64,000 nucleotides of DNA from positions 124,001-188,000 of the forward strand of contig JAAZBM010000014.1 of the NCBI GenBank assembly GCA_012513815.1, read 5' to 3'. Below the pieces are notes generated by a model that was not told where the DNA came from, did no database searches, and saw only the letters and a list, made by a program, of their open reading frames with translations. The position numbers and the translations under genes are program-made. Positions 1 to 8,123 of the stretch are shown piece after piece. The DNA comes from Candidatus Sumerlaeota bacterium (GTDB lineage: Bacteria > Sumerlaeota > Sumerlaeia > Sumerlaeales > Sumerlaeaceae). Position 1 is the first letter of the stretch. Each line of letters opens with the position of its first letter.

Positions 1-352
1 CAGCCAGTCTCGCTTCGTCCAACGTTCCCACTTCCACGGCAACCTTATCACTCTGAGCAATCAGATTCTCGATGGGAATGATTTCCCAACCTCGAGCAAT
101 CACCACTGGCTTGCCTGACTTCAAACCATCAATGGCTCGCAATTCATCCGACTTTTCTGTCAGCGCAATTGTCTCAACACCCTCTTCGGGCAGAACGGTG
201 CAACGTGCTAGCGAGCGAGTCGAATCGACGAATTTCTGAGGAACAATCAGGCAGTCGACTCCCGATTCCAGTGCGAGGGTAACGTCCTCTTTTACAAATG
301 GGACAGACTTAAAATAAATCATACGATTCGCTGACATAGGTTGAACTTCCAT
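1..352 (-). CDS. 3-dehydroquinate synthase II (AroB'), partial
   Basis: The C-terminal part lies outside the window. Reading leftward from ATG at 352 (a second in-frame ATG is at 337), the 117 visible residues contain LALESGVD near the start and the stretch GWEIIPIENLIAQ at about residues 89-101, followed by EVGTLDEARLA. These are hallmarks of the archaeal-type dehydroquinate synthase II family, not of the classical NAD-dependent AroB. The family converts 2-amino-3,7-dideoxy-D-threo-hept-6-ulosonate to 3-dehydroquinate, entering the shikimate pathway without DAHP. Head-to-head placement with chorismate synthase, 85 bp away, supports a role in aromatic biosynthesis. The family assignment is confident; that this enzyme replaces AroB in this organism is inference. 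Confidence 0.85.
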   Translation of the reverse strand, partial: MEVQPMSANRMIYFKSVPFVKEDVTLALESGVDCLIVPQKFVDSTRSLARCTVLPEEGVETIALTEKSDELRAIDGLKSGKPVVIARGWEIIPIENLIAQSDKVAVEVGTLDEARLA

Positions 353-437
353 AAATCCAAATAGTTTTTGTAATATACAATGGTAACCGCTATGCGGCTT
401 TATTCATCACGATGTGGAAGGAAGAGCAACATCAAAT
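353..437. promoter_or_regulatory. divergent aroB'/aroC promoter region
   Basis: These 85 AT-rich bases separate two divergent shikimate genes and must hold both start regions. They contain a small dyad TTGTA-ATA-TACAA at about 375-387, and CCGC-TAT-GCGG a few bases further on. Neither clearly resembles a known operator, and no convincing -35/-10 pair was identified. Confidence 0.35.
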
Positions 438-1517
438 ATGGACAATACTTTTGGTCACGTTTTTCGCTTAACAACATGGGGAGAATCTCATGGTCCGGCG
501 CTTGGTGGCACCATTGACGGTTGTCCGGCGGGCATTGCTCTTTCGGAAGAGGACATCCAACGCGAACTAGACTTGCGTCGGCCGGGACAGTCTGCGGCAG
601 GAACAACATCACGCAAAGAATCGGATAAAGTCCGTCTTTTGTCCGGCGTTTTCGGGGGGGTGACCACAGGAACTCCGATTGCGTTCATAATTGAGAATCA
701 GAACCAACATTCCAACGATTACGAGCAATTAGCGAATGTGTTTCGTCCCGGTCATGCGGATTACACTTTTCATGCTAAATATAATGGAATTCGTGACTGG
801 CGTGGTGGCGGCCGTTCTTCGGGTCGTGAGACAGTGTCTCGTGTTGCCGGTGGCGCAATAGCCCTTGCGCTTTTGAAAAAATTGAATATCAAAGTCAATG
901 CCTTTACCTGCGAATATGGTGGTGTCGCAGCTCCTCTGACGGATTGTGAAGGCGCAAACGATCGTTTGTTTTTTGCACCCGATGACGGTATTGTCGACAA
1001 ATGGCGAGTCCTCACTGAAGAAGCCGTGTCGCAGCAAAACACCATCGGCGGCGTTGTGCAAATCGAAGCGACAGGTGTTCCCGCCGGATTAGGAGAACCT
1101 GTTTTTGATAAGCTTGATGCGATTCTTGCGCAGGCGATTATGTCAATCGGAACTGTTAAGGCTGTGGAGATTGGCGATGGAATGGCAGCCGCACGACTTT
1201 CCGGAGCACAGAATAATGATGCGATGACAGGCCTCAACGAGTTTGCTTCGAATCACGCAGGTGGCATTCTGGGCGGCATCAGCAATGGCCAACCCATCAT
1301 CATCCGTGGTTGGGTCAAACCAATTGCCTCCATCCCGCTTCAGCAAAACACCGTCGACACACAAGGCAATTCGATCACAATCAACATCAAGGGACGGCAT
1401 GATGTTTCGGCGATTCCGCGCATCGTTCCGGTGATGAAAGCAATGACGGCTTTGGTCTTGGCGGATTTTGTTCTTCGGCAAGAGAGCAAAAGGTGGTTAC
1501 GGAGCAATGAAGACTAA
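438..1517 (+). CDS. aroC: Chorismate synthase
   Basis: AroC converts 5-enolpyruvylshikimate-3-phosphate to chorismate using reduced FMN, the last common step of aromatic amino acid, folate and quinone biosynthesis. The 359-residue protein starts MDNTFGHVFRLTTWGESHG; the GESHG signature is at residues 15-19. The second family signature, RPGHAD followed by RDWRGGGRSSGRET, is at about 102-130. The length is normal. ATG at 438 is preferred over the upstream in-frame GTG at 414 because the family begins directly with the GHxFxxTTxGESHG block; GGAAGAG lies upstream. The last 11 bp overlap the next gene, suggesting coupled translation. Confidence 0.97.
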   Translation: MDNTFGHVFRLTTWGESHGPALGGTIDGCPAGIALSEEDIQRELDLRRPGQSAAGTTSRKESDKVRLLSGVFGGVTTGTPIAFIIENQNQHSNDYEQLANVFRPGHADYTFHAKYNGIRDWRGGGRSSGRETVSRVAGGAIALALLKKLNIKVNAFTCEYGGVAAPLTDCEGANDRLFFAPDDGIVDKWRVLTEEAVSQQNTIGGVVQIEATGVPAGLGEPVFDKLDAILAQAIMSIGTVKAVEIGDGMAAARLSGAQNNDAMTGLNEFASNHAGGILGGISNGQPIIIRGWVKPIASIPLQQNTVDTQGNSITINIKGRHDVSAIPRIVPVMKAMTALVLADFVLRQESKRWLRSNED

Positions 1518-2043
1518 AGTCGGCTTAGTCAGCGACACACACGGTCGCATTCCGCAAAATGTTTATGCCGCATTATCCGACTGCTCGATAATCCTTCATG
1601 CCGGCGATTACCACGAACCTCTGCGCATCGAGAGCCTGGGTTGGTCTGACGACGCAACAAAACCGGCGCCAACGGTGATTGCAGTGTGCGGTAATTGTGA
1701 TTGGGACGAATCATATCCGGCAGAACAATACTTTGATATTGACGGCGTCAAGATTTATCTCTGCCATGGACATCGTTTCGCTTATGCCGAAGAACCATGG
1801 GATACAGCCATTGCACACAGTTTGCTCTACGCGAACAAACACAAATTACCCAAGGAAAAACCGGATGTCATTGTTTTTGGACATTTGCACAAGCCGATGG
1901 ATTTTGTCCATCAGGGAGTACGCTTTATCAATCCCGGCTCTCCGACAAGACCGAGAAATGGCAAACCGACTCTGGCTGTCATGACGATTGACAACTCCGT
2001 CATCACCTATTTGGAATGGTTTGAGTTCGATTCAACATACTAA
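1507..2043 (+). CDS. YfcE/MJ0936-family phosphodiesterase
   Basis: A cytosolic metallophosphoesterase of 178 residues, the usual length of the YfcE/MJ0936 subfamily. The metal-binding motifs appear in order: SDTHG with D10 and H12, HAGD with D34, GNCD at 62-65, CHGH at 86-89 and FGHLHKP at 124-130. GNCD instead of GNHD is typical of this subfamily. Members hydrolyse phosphodiesters in vitro; the natural substrate is generally unknown. The start codon lies inside the 3' end of aroC, so the two are probably co-transcribed, but no functional link to the shikimate pathway is evident. Confidence 0.88.
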   Translation: MKTKVGLVSDTHGRIPQNVYAALSDCSIILHAGDYHEPLRIESLGWSDDATKPAPTVIAVCGNCDWDESYPAEQYFDIDGVKIYLCHGHRFAYAEEPWDTAIAHSLLYANKHKLPKEKPDVIVFGHLHKPMDFVHQGVRFINPGSPTRPRNGKPTLAVMTIDNSVITYLEWFEFDSTY

Positions 2044-2058
2044 TTTGAGTCGCCACAA

Positions 2059-2088
2059 TTGAACGAATTAATAATTAAATAGTATTAT
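2059..2088 (+). promoter_or_regulatory. candidate sigma70-type promoter
   Basis: TTGAAC (2059-2064), an 18-bp AT-rich spacer and TATTAT (2083-2088) lie 39 bp upstream of the exported-protein gene starting at 2127. This is a pattern match only. Confidence 0.4.
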
Positions 2089-2126
2089 CTTCATAGGCAA
2101 CAAACAAATTATTAGAAACATTGGCA

Positions 2127-3392
2127 ATGCGCAATATGTTAAAAAGAAACCGTGTAATCGGTTATGTCTTGGCTTCGGCAGTGATACTTATATCCTCCGT
2201 TGCAATCGCGGGACCATACACTTCAGCGGGATTAACCCCGTTCAGTCTGACAGGTGGTGCTCCGCCCAGTACCACACTCGCAGAGATGGAGCCATCTGTT
2301 ACGGTCATTTTCGCACCGACCGACGCAGGATTCGCAGCATTAGACAGTTTTCTCGCATGGGCAAGCACGTCTGCCAATACAGTGAGTTGTCCCAAGTTTG
2401 CTATTGCGATTCTCAAACCTGATGACTTGCCTGATGTTGTCACCGAAGCTCTGGTGCAACGCAAATGCTCACTGCCAGTCTACTGGACAACCCAGTCTCA
2501 GGGCGGAGCGCTTCTCCCCCAAGGAATCCATGGGCGAGTTGTGATTAACAGCAACGGCACTGCACAGGGAACAACATTTGATAAACTTACTGAGGAAGTG
2601 ACCAAGGTAACAGCCGCCGCAGCGCAAAGCACCGGTGTAGTCGAACCTAAAATTACCTCAGGCGAAACGCCCTTGCTGTATCCTCCGGGTGGTGCAGTTG
2701 TATCCACAGGCGTACAGGTTAAGGCTGTGGCCACAACAGGAACCACTGTCAACCAAGTAGGAACAACATCAACTGTTCTGCGTCAAACCGGCGCCTACTT
2801 GAATCGTCGATATGGAATGAAAACTGTTTTCCCACCCAATATTGGTTGGCGCGAATCACGTAACGGCGATGGAGCCATCGGGCAAGCCCTGTCGGATCCA
2901 AACTCAAAACTGGTCTGGCGTGTTTGGGGTGCCCCCAATAACATGGATAAAACCGGTGAGCCAGGTGGTCAAATGACTGCGCTCGAATATGTACGACGAC
3001 TTATTACGCTGACGGCGAGTCGTTTGGGAACGCAACCGTCATTTGAAAAACGTTTTGAAGTGCGTGAAGGCGATGCCGTTGGTCGCGATTATACGTACAC
3101 GATTAAGCCAACGGAAGGGACAAAAGTCCGCGGGCGCGTTCAGGCTTTTGAAGTAAACGGAGTCATCAAAGCAGTTTCGGTTGAAGGACCGGATAGCGAG
3201 TTTCAAGCTCACTCAGAGGAAATCGATGAGTTCTTTAAGAGCTTCACCACTCAACCTGATTTGACTCTTCAGACCCCACAGGATATGCCTCCAGGTGCTC
3301 AGCAGCCTAGTCAACCTCTACTGCAACCACAGCCGCAAATCAATCACTTCCCGCAGACGATTCCTCTTGACAATACCGGGTTTGGCCTGTAA
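2127..3392 (+). CDS. Exported protein of unknown function
   Basis: A 421-residue protein with a basic N-terminus and hydrophobic core ending near VAIAGP (about residues 10-28), consistent with Sec export. Residues about 50-150 alternate strands and helices in a way that loosely recalls a thioredoxin/redoxin fold (VTVIFAP, then a lone Cys in RKCSLPVYW), but there is no CxxC. A Thr/Val-rich linker follows. The C-terminal part (about 220-385) contains a compact domain ending DEFFKSFTTQ, and the tail is rich in Gln and Pro. No family was recognised with confidence. ATG 2127 was chosen; TTG 2121 is an alternative. It stands alone, with its own promoter candidate, and converges on the aldolase gene 16 bp downstream. 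Confidence 0.6.
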   Translation: MRNMLKRNRVIGYVLASAVILISSVAIAGPYTSAGLTPFSLTGGAPPSTTLAEMEPSVTVIFAPTDAGFAALDSFLAWASTSANTVSCPKFAIAILKPDDLPDVVTEALVQRKCSLPVYWTTQSQGGALLPQGIHGRVVINSNGTAQGTTFDKLTEEVTKVTAAAAQSTGVVEPKITSGETPLLYPPGGAVVSTGVQVKAVATTGTTVNQVGTTSTVLRQTGAYLNRRYGMKTVFPPNIGWRESRNGDGAIGQALSDPNSKLVWRVWGAPNNMDKTGEPGGQMTALEYVRRLITLTASRLGTQPSFEKRFEVREGDAVGRDYTYTIKPTEGTKVRGRVQAFEVNGVIKAVSVEGPDSEFQAHSEEIDEFFKSFTTQPDLTLQTPQDMPPGAQQPSQPLLQPQPQINHFPQTIPLDNTGFGL

Positions 3393-3408
3393 TTGACCAA
3401 CTCGGCAA

Positions 3409-4077
3409 TTATTCGCTTGGTGCTGTTTTCGTCAGGCGGTTTCGCAATTCAGCCAATTCTTTGACTGCGGAAGGCTCAAGACGTGACCATTCGCCTGCCA
3501 TTTGTCGTGCCAGAATCAGTATCTTGCAATATTGATTGAGCATCTCCATGCGATAATAGCATGCCTCGACAGTTTCCCCCAGAGCTAGCGCTCCATGGTT
3601 CGCCAACAAATAGACATTTGCCTTGGTTTTGCAGTCAATGATTCCGTCCGCAAAAGCTTGTGTTCCCGGTGTCGCATAAGGAATCATCGGAATATCCGGC
3701 AAAAATAGTTCAATCTCCGGCAAGATGTTTCGTGGCAATGATTGTCGGGCGATACAAAACGCCGTTGCATGCGGCGGATGTGCATGAACAATTGCCTGAA
3801 CATCGGGGCGATGTTTCATCACTTCGATATGCGCTCGCACCTCACTTGTGCGCGGTAACGCACCCGACAACTGATTACCATCCATATCGACAACCGGCAA
3901 ATCGTCAGGCTTCATAAAACCTTTGCTAACCATAGTCGGCGTACAAAGAATGCAGTCATTGGGCAAACGAATAGAGATGTTGCCATCATTTGCAACGACA
4001 TACTCCTTCAGCCAGAGACGATGTCCTATCTCACAAATAGACTGCCGCAAATTTTGTTCGCACACATTATCATTCAT
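3409..4077 (-). CDS. Class II aldolase/adducin family protein
   Basis: A 222-residue cytosolic metalloenzyme of the class II aldolase family. VANDGNISIRL (about residues 27-37) is the N-terminal phosphate-binding loop. HAHPPHATAF (about 97-106) supplies the zinc-binding His pair, and LLANHGALALG (about 156-166) carries the third zinc ligand His and matches the LxNHG motif. E122 in LPEIELF is the likely catalytic acid. The family includes L-fuculose- and L-rhamnulose-phosphate aldolases, ribulose-5-phosphate 4-epimerase and methylthioribulose dehydratase; the specificity cannot be told here. It overlaps the end of folC by 8 bp and has a GGAG Shine-Dalgarno inside folC, so it is the last gene of the murB-hom-folC unit. 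Confidence 0.85.
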   Translation of the reverse strand: MNDNVCEQNLRQSICEIGHRLWLKEYVVANDGNISIRLPNDCILCTPTMVSKGFMKPDDLPVVDMDGNQLSGALPRTSEVRAHIEVMKHRPDVQAIVHAHPPHATAFCIARQSLPRNILPEIELFLPDIPMIPYATPGTQAFADGIIDCKTKANVYLLANHGALALGETVEACYYRMEMLNQYCKILILARQMAGEWSRLEPSAVKELAELRNRLTKTAPSE

Positions 4078-5452
4078 GTTTCTTTCTCCATGCCATCCAA
4101 GCGCTACGCGCCGGTTCTACCATCATTACAGACCCAAATATCAAAACAGGACATCCCGTATCGAGCGCCGCACAAACAGCGTCCTCCACCGTTTCGCAAG
4201 TCTGCGTCAACAAGGTTGCATCCTGCTGACGAAATATTTTTTCAATATCCTCAACCGCTGCACTACGAGGACTCTGTGTGCTGCATACAATGAGCTTTTT
4301 GGGATGCAATTCCCTCAAGACAATCTCAGCAATGGACGCAATCTCCTTGTCTGCCATAAACCCACAAACGACAACCGGTTTCTCGACAGGATAACACTGT
4401 TTCCACGCCTGCGTCATCGACATTGTGGACAGTACGCAATGAGCGCAGTCAATGACAACGGGAACGGGCAAGGATGCCACACACTCGAAGCGCCCCGGCC
4501 AGTCGGACTGACTCATTGCAACAGCAGCACGTTCACCGTAGATATTCGGATACGCCTGTATAAGAGCCGTCAATGCCGTCAACAAATTCCATGCTTGATG
4601 TTCGCCAACTAATCGATTCTTGATTGTAAAAATCTCATCATCAAAAGTTATCGTCCACTGAACGCCCGAGGCGTCCTTGCGGCGTGGGGGCACCATATTG
4701 CCAATATCAATCACGGTCGCTTTGGAGTCAATGAGAGACATCCGCTCCGCGATAGCGTTTCGCACTGCGGATTCGTAGAGCGAATCCTGTTTGGCAAGAA
4801 TAACACAATGACTGTGTGGTTGAATAACCGCCGCTTTTTCCGCCGCGATTTCTTCGACAGTGCGACCCAAAATGCCTCGATGTTCGGGACCTATTGGCAT
4901 AATCAGATTGATGAGTTTTTGATTGGGCGAAAGAAAAACATTTGTCGCATCAAGTCGCCCGCCCAGACCGGCCTCAATGACTACGGCCGAGCACTGTCGC
5001 TCACGAAAATACACAAAACCCATGGCAGTAAGAAGCTCAAACATTGTCCGCATCCCCACGATCTCGTCCGTAGAGGTACTCCTTCTGCGAGACAAATCCT
5101 TGATAAGATTTCCCGTCCAACGACAAAACGAAGTATCGTCGATTTCTTGCAAATCAACACGAATGCGCTCTGTCAGCCGTGTCAAATGTGGCGAAGTAAA
5201 CAGCCCGGCACAAATGTTCGCTTGCTGTAATCCATTGGCAATCATTGTGGACACGCTGCCTTTGCCTTTGGTTCCAACGACATGAAAAACAACAGCAGGC
5301 TCAAACTCAGGATGACCTAAATCGGCCAACCATTTGCGAAACGCCTGCAGATTGAAGTTTGTCGTATTGTAGCGAATGCACCCATGAGACATACGCTCAT
5401 AGTTTGTTAAGTTCTCTATGAGCGCGACAGCCTCTTGTAAGTCCTTGGGCAT
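4070..5452 (-). CDS. folC: Folylpolyglutamate/dihydrofolate synthase
   Basis: FolC adds glutamate to dihydropteroate or folates in an ATP-dependent, Mur-ligase-type reaction. The P-loop reads VVGTKGKGSVS (about residues 58-68), followed by GLFTSPHL, the folate-binding segment, and later IEAGLGGRLDATN (the omega-loop region). The C-terminal domain contains WPGRFE and VVIDCAHC, equivalent to the usual DGAHN motif with two substitutions. The start at 5452 (MPKDLQEA...) has a good CAGGAG site 9 nt upstream, so the longer in-frame TTG at 5488 is rejected. It lies 38 bp downstream of hom and overlaps the aldolase start. Confidence 0.93.
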   Translation of the reverse strand: MPKDLQEAVALIENLTNYERMSHGCIRYNTTNFNLQAFRKWLADLGHPEFEPAVVFHVVGTKGKGSVSTMIANGLQQANICAGLFTSPHLTRLTERIRVDLQEIDDTSFCRWTGNLIKDLSRRRSTSTDEIVGMRTMFELLTAMGFVYFRERQCSAVVIEAGLGGRLDATNVFLSPNQKLINLIMPIGPEHRGILGRTVEEIAAEKAAVIQPHSHCVILAKQDSLYESAVRNAIAERMSLIDSKATVIDIGNMVPPRRKDASGVQWTITFDDEIFTIKNRLVGEHQAWNLLTALTALIQAYPNIYGERAAVAMSQSDWPGRFECVASLPVPVVIDCAHCVLSTMSMTQAWKQCYPVEKPVVVCGFMADKEIASIAEIVLRELHPKKLIVCSTQSPRSAAVEDIEKIFRQQDATLLTQTCETVEDAVCAALDTGCPVLIFGSVMMVEPARSAWMAWRKKHE

Positions 5453-5490
5453 GGGCGAAAACTCCTGATGCCCGGGTTCTTGAACCAAAA

Positions 5491-6804
5491 CTACAGACCT
5501 TCTTCCACACGCAACACAATGCCATCATTCTCGTTCACTTCAGGCATCGCGTTAATCTCAGCGACCGCAGCTTCGATTGCAGCTTCACAGGTCGGATGTG
5601 TCACCAGAATAATCTCGGCCCATGTCTTGTGCGGGCCATGTTGCATCATGCTGCAAATACTGACTCCATTTTTGCCCAACGACGCGCTAATCTTGGAAAG
5701 CACACCAAGTTTATCATCCGCACGGAAGCGCAAATAATACTTTGTGGTCAGCTCGCCGATAGGCATCAGTTTTTTGCTACCAACAGGCACCCGCAAATTG
5801 GGGCGGCGCGGAGTCGAATTACCACTCAGTTTGAAAGCGGCGATTTCCATCAGGTCACTGCAAATGGCTGCAGCCGTCGGTGATGCGCCGGCACCGCGGC
5901 CATACATCATTGTTTTGTCGACCAAGTCGCCATCGGTCAACACAGCATTGAACACACCGGAAACCTTTGCCAGTTGCGATTCTTTCGGCAGCAAGGTCGG
6001 ATGAACACGAACGAGTGCTTGACCATCCTCTGTCAGTTTGGCAAGGCCAAGCAACTTAATCGTGTAGCCTAATTCTGTTGCGTATTTGATATCTGTTGCG
6101 CTGAGGCGTGTGATACCTTCGACAAAAACATCTTTGAACCGAATATCCTGCCCGAATGACAGAGACGCCAGTATGGCAATCTTGTGGGCTGTGTCCAGAC
6201 CCTCGATGTCGTAGGTCGGATCAGGTTCTGCATAACCGAGGCGTTTTGCTTCCTCAAGCGCATCGCCAAAATCCATTCCCGTTTGCGTCATTTGTGTCAA
6301 AATATAGTTGCATGTACCATTCAGAATACCATAGACACCCTTAATCCGGTTAGGGCAAAGACCAAGCATCATCGCACGAATATTGGGAATGCCACCACCG
6401 ACAGAAGCCTCAAACAGCAGCTTAACTTTTTTCTCTTCCGCGAGCGCAAACAGTTCGGCACCGTGATTGGCAAGCATTGCCTTATTGGCCGTCACAACAT
6501 GTTTTCCATTTTTGAGAGCAGTCTCGACAAAGGTGCGTGCAGGCTCAATTCCGCCCATCAGTTCAATCACAACATCAATCGAAGGGTCATTGAGCAACCC
6601 TTTGGTATCGGCAGACAAAATCGCGGGGTCATAATCCGCGTTTCTCTTGCGTTCTGTATCCAAGTCGGCAATGCGGGTCAAATTCAGTTTGACTCCGACG
6701 CGTTCAGCCATCAAGTCGCCGTTGTTGTTCAGGGCGTTCACCACACCCGTACCAATGTTGCCAAAACCAATTAATCCGATGTTAATCTGCGTTGTCTCTG
6801 TCAT
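5491..6804 (-). CDS. hom: Homoserine dehydrogenase
   Basis: A 437-residue monofunctional enzyme that reduces L-aspartate-4-semialdehyde to L-homoserine with NAD(P)H, on the route to threonine and methionine. The Rossmann motif GFGNIGTGVV is at about residues 13-22. VTANKAML (about 103-110) and NGTCNYILTQM (about 162-172) are family signatures, and the catalytic Lys region ASLSFG follows. A C-terminal ACT domain (about residues 350-430), beginning near YYLRFRADDKLGVL, suggests threonine feedback control as in other monofunctional forms. GGAGAAAAG precedes the ATG. It sits between murB and folC in the leftward unit. Confidence 0.96.
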   Translation of the reverse strand: MTETTQINIGLIGFGNIGTGVVNALNNNGDLMAERVGVKLNLTRIADLDTERKRNADYDPAILSADTKGLLNDPSIDVVIELMGGIEPARTFVETALKNGKHVVTANKAMLANHGAELFALAEEKKVKLLFEASVGGGIPNIRAMMLGLCPNRIKGVYGILNGTCNYILTQMTQTGMDFGDALEEAKRLGYAEPDPTYDIEGLDTAHKIAILASLSFGQDIRFKDVFVEGITRLSATDIKYATELGYTIKLLGLAKLTEDGQALVRVHPTLLPKESQLAKVSGVFNAVLTDGDLVDKTMMYGRGAGASPTAAAICSDLMEIAAFKLSGNSTPRRPNLRVPVGSKKLMPIGELTTKYYLRFRADDKLGVLSKISASLGKNGVSICSMMQHGPHKTWAEIILVTHPTCEAAIEAAVAEINAMPEVNENDGIVLRVEEGL

Positions 6805-6838
6805 AGTCTTTTCTCCGATACTACCTCAGCTTAAGCCG

Positions 6839-7957
6839 TTATTTTTCCTTTGCGTTTTCTTTAAAACCGATGAAACTGGGTTCTGGTGTCAAATCAACAC
6901 CAAACTGTTTTTTGACTGCGTCCTGTATCTCCGTCATGAATTCGACAATCTGACGAGCCGCTCCTCCACCATAGTTAATGATGGCTAAGGCGTGATATGG
7001 GTTCAGCCCGATGTTGGTGCTCTCATACCTTGTCCCCCGCTTGAAGCCCGCAGCCTCAATCAGCCACGCTGCCGAAACTTTGACAACTCCATCGCCGGCG
7101 GGATGCGCCGGGATTCTGTCTTCCTCGACAGGATTGGAAAGATTCTTGGCGCCTTCGATGACCCGTTTGAAGTCATCACCGGACAGTGTCGGGTTGACGA
7201 AGAATGAACCGCAACCGTGCGAATACACATTGTTCTCGTCGTAGACCATCCCTTTCGAAATGCGAACATCGAGGACTGCCTGTCGTACCGTGTCGAGTGT
7301 CGGCGGGCCAAGCTGTGGGCGTTCGTCAAACCAATCCTGCAAATCCGTATAGGTAATCTGAGGTGCTTGATTCGGGTGCAACGCAAAGGTTACATTTGTG
7401 ATAATATAGCGGTCCGGCTCTCTCTTGAAGCGACTTGAACGATACGAGAACTCGCACCATTCGGCGTCGTGGTCTTCGATTTTCATTGTCGTCCGGTCAA
7501 TGACGCGGACAGTGTGAATGACGCTAGCTACATCATGGCCATATGCCCCGATATTCTGAACCGGCGCAGCGCCAACAGTCCCGGGAATACCCGACAGGCA
7601 TTCCAAACCACCTAATTTACTACGAACACTGTACAGTACAAAAGCGTCCCAAACTTCACCGGCTCCAACCGAAAACAGCAGTTGGGACCCGCTGTGTTTC
7701 ATGACAACACCACGCAAAGTCGGAAGTAACACCATGCCGGGATAACCACGATCCGAAAACACAACATTGCTCCCACCACCCAAAATGAAAACGGGGAGTT
7801 TATGCTCCTCGGCCCATTGCATGGCTGAGATTATTTCTGTCGTCGAAGATACCCGCGCTAAACAACGAGCCTGTCCACCGACACCTATTGTTGTATAGGG
7901 AGCCAATGGCACATTTGCCATAAACTTGGAGTTTTCGGGACTCCGCTCAATTCTCAT
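6839..7957 (-). CDS. murB: UDP-N-acetylenolpyruvoylglucosamine reductase
   Basis: MurB is the FAD flavoenzyme that reduces UDP-GlcNAc-enolpyruvate to UDP-MurNAc in cytoplasmic peptidoglycan precursor synthesis. The FAD-binding segment TTIGVGG (residues 22-28) and LGGGSNVV (59-66) are intact. GIPGTVGAAPVQNIGAYG (123-140) is the diagnostic block. The catalytic Ser is S251 in GCGSFFVNP and the catalytic Glu is E359 in TPEPSFIG. The 372-residue length and architecture fit type I (E. coli-like) MurB. It appears to be the first gene of a leftward murB-hom-folC-aldolase unit. The ribosome site is weak (AAAGG, 14 nt upstream); ATG at 7921 is a less likely alternative. Confidence 0.96.
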   Translation of the reverse strand: MRIERSPENSKFMANVPLAPYTTIGVGGQARCLARVSSTTEIISAMQWAEEHKLPVFILGGGSNVVFSDRGYPGMVLLPTLRGVVMKHSGSQLLFSVGAGEVWDAFVLYSVRSKLGGLECLSGIPGTVGAAPVQNIGAYGHDVASVIHTVRVIDRTTMKIEDHDAEWCEFSYRSSRFKREPDRYIITNVTFALHPNQAPQITYTDLQDWFDERPQLGPPTLDTVRQAVLDVRISKGMVYDENNVYSHGCGSFFVNPTLSGDDFKRVIEGAKNLSNPVEEDRIPAHPAGDGVVKVSAAWLIEAAGFKRGTRYESTNIGLNPYHALAIINYGGGAARQIVEFMTEIQDAVKKQFGVDLTPEPSFIGFKENAKEK

Positions 7958-8123
7958 GGTGTGTCAGAACCTTTCTTTAATGCTAGCAAAACAGTATCAG
8001 GTACTGTCTGTGTTGTCTTAATGATGTAGTTATGATAATACACGAAAAAAAGAACAAATTCTTTATTATCGCCTCTATATATATAAAGAGTTTATCTCAA
8101 CACCTTCTAGTTTAGAGTTCATT
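7958..8123. promoter_or_regulatory. divergent intergenic region murB / endonuclease
   Basis: This 166-bp AT-rich spacer separates two divergent genes. On the plus strand TTGTCT (8013-8018) is followed by GATAAT (8034-8039), but the 15-bp spacing is short. A TA-rich run (CTATATATATAAAG, about 8076-8089) could be another -10 element for the nuclease gene. No operator was recognised. Confidence 0.3.

Noticed and set aside
3923-4612. 229-residue plus-strand frame opposite folC and the aldolase
   Set aside because: It crosses the boundary of two recognised genes and has no domain or signal.
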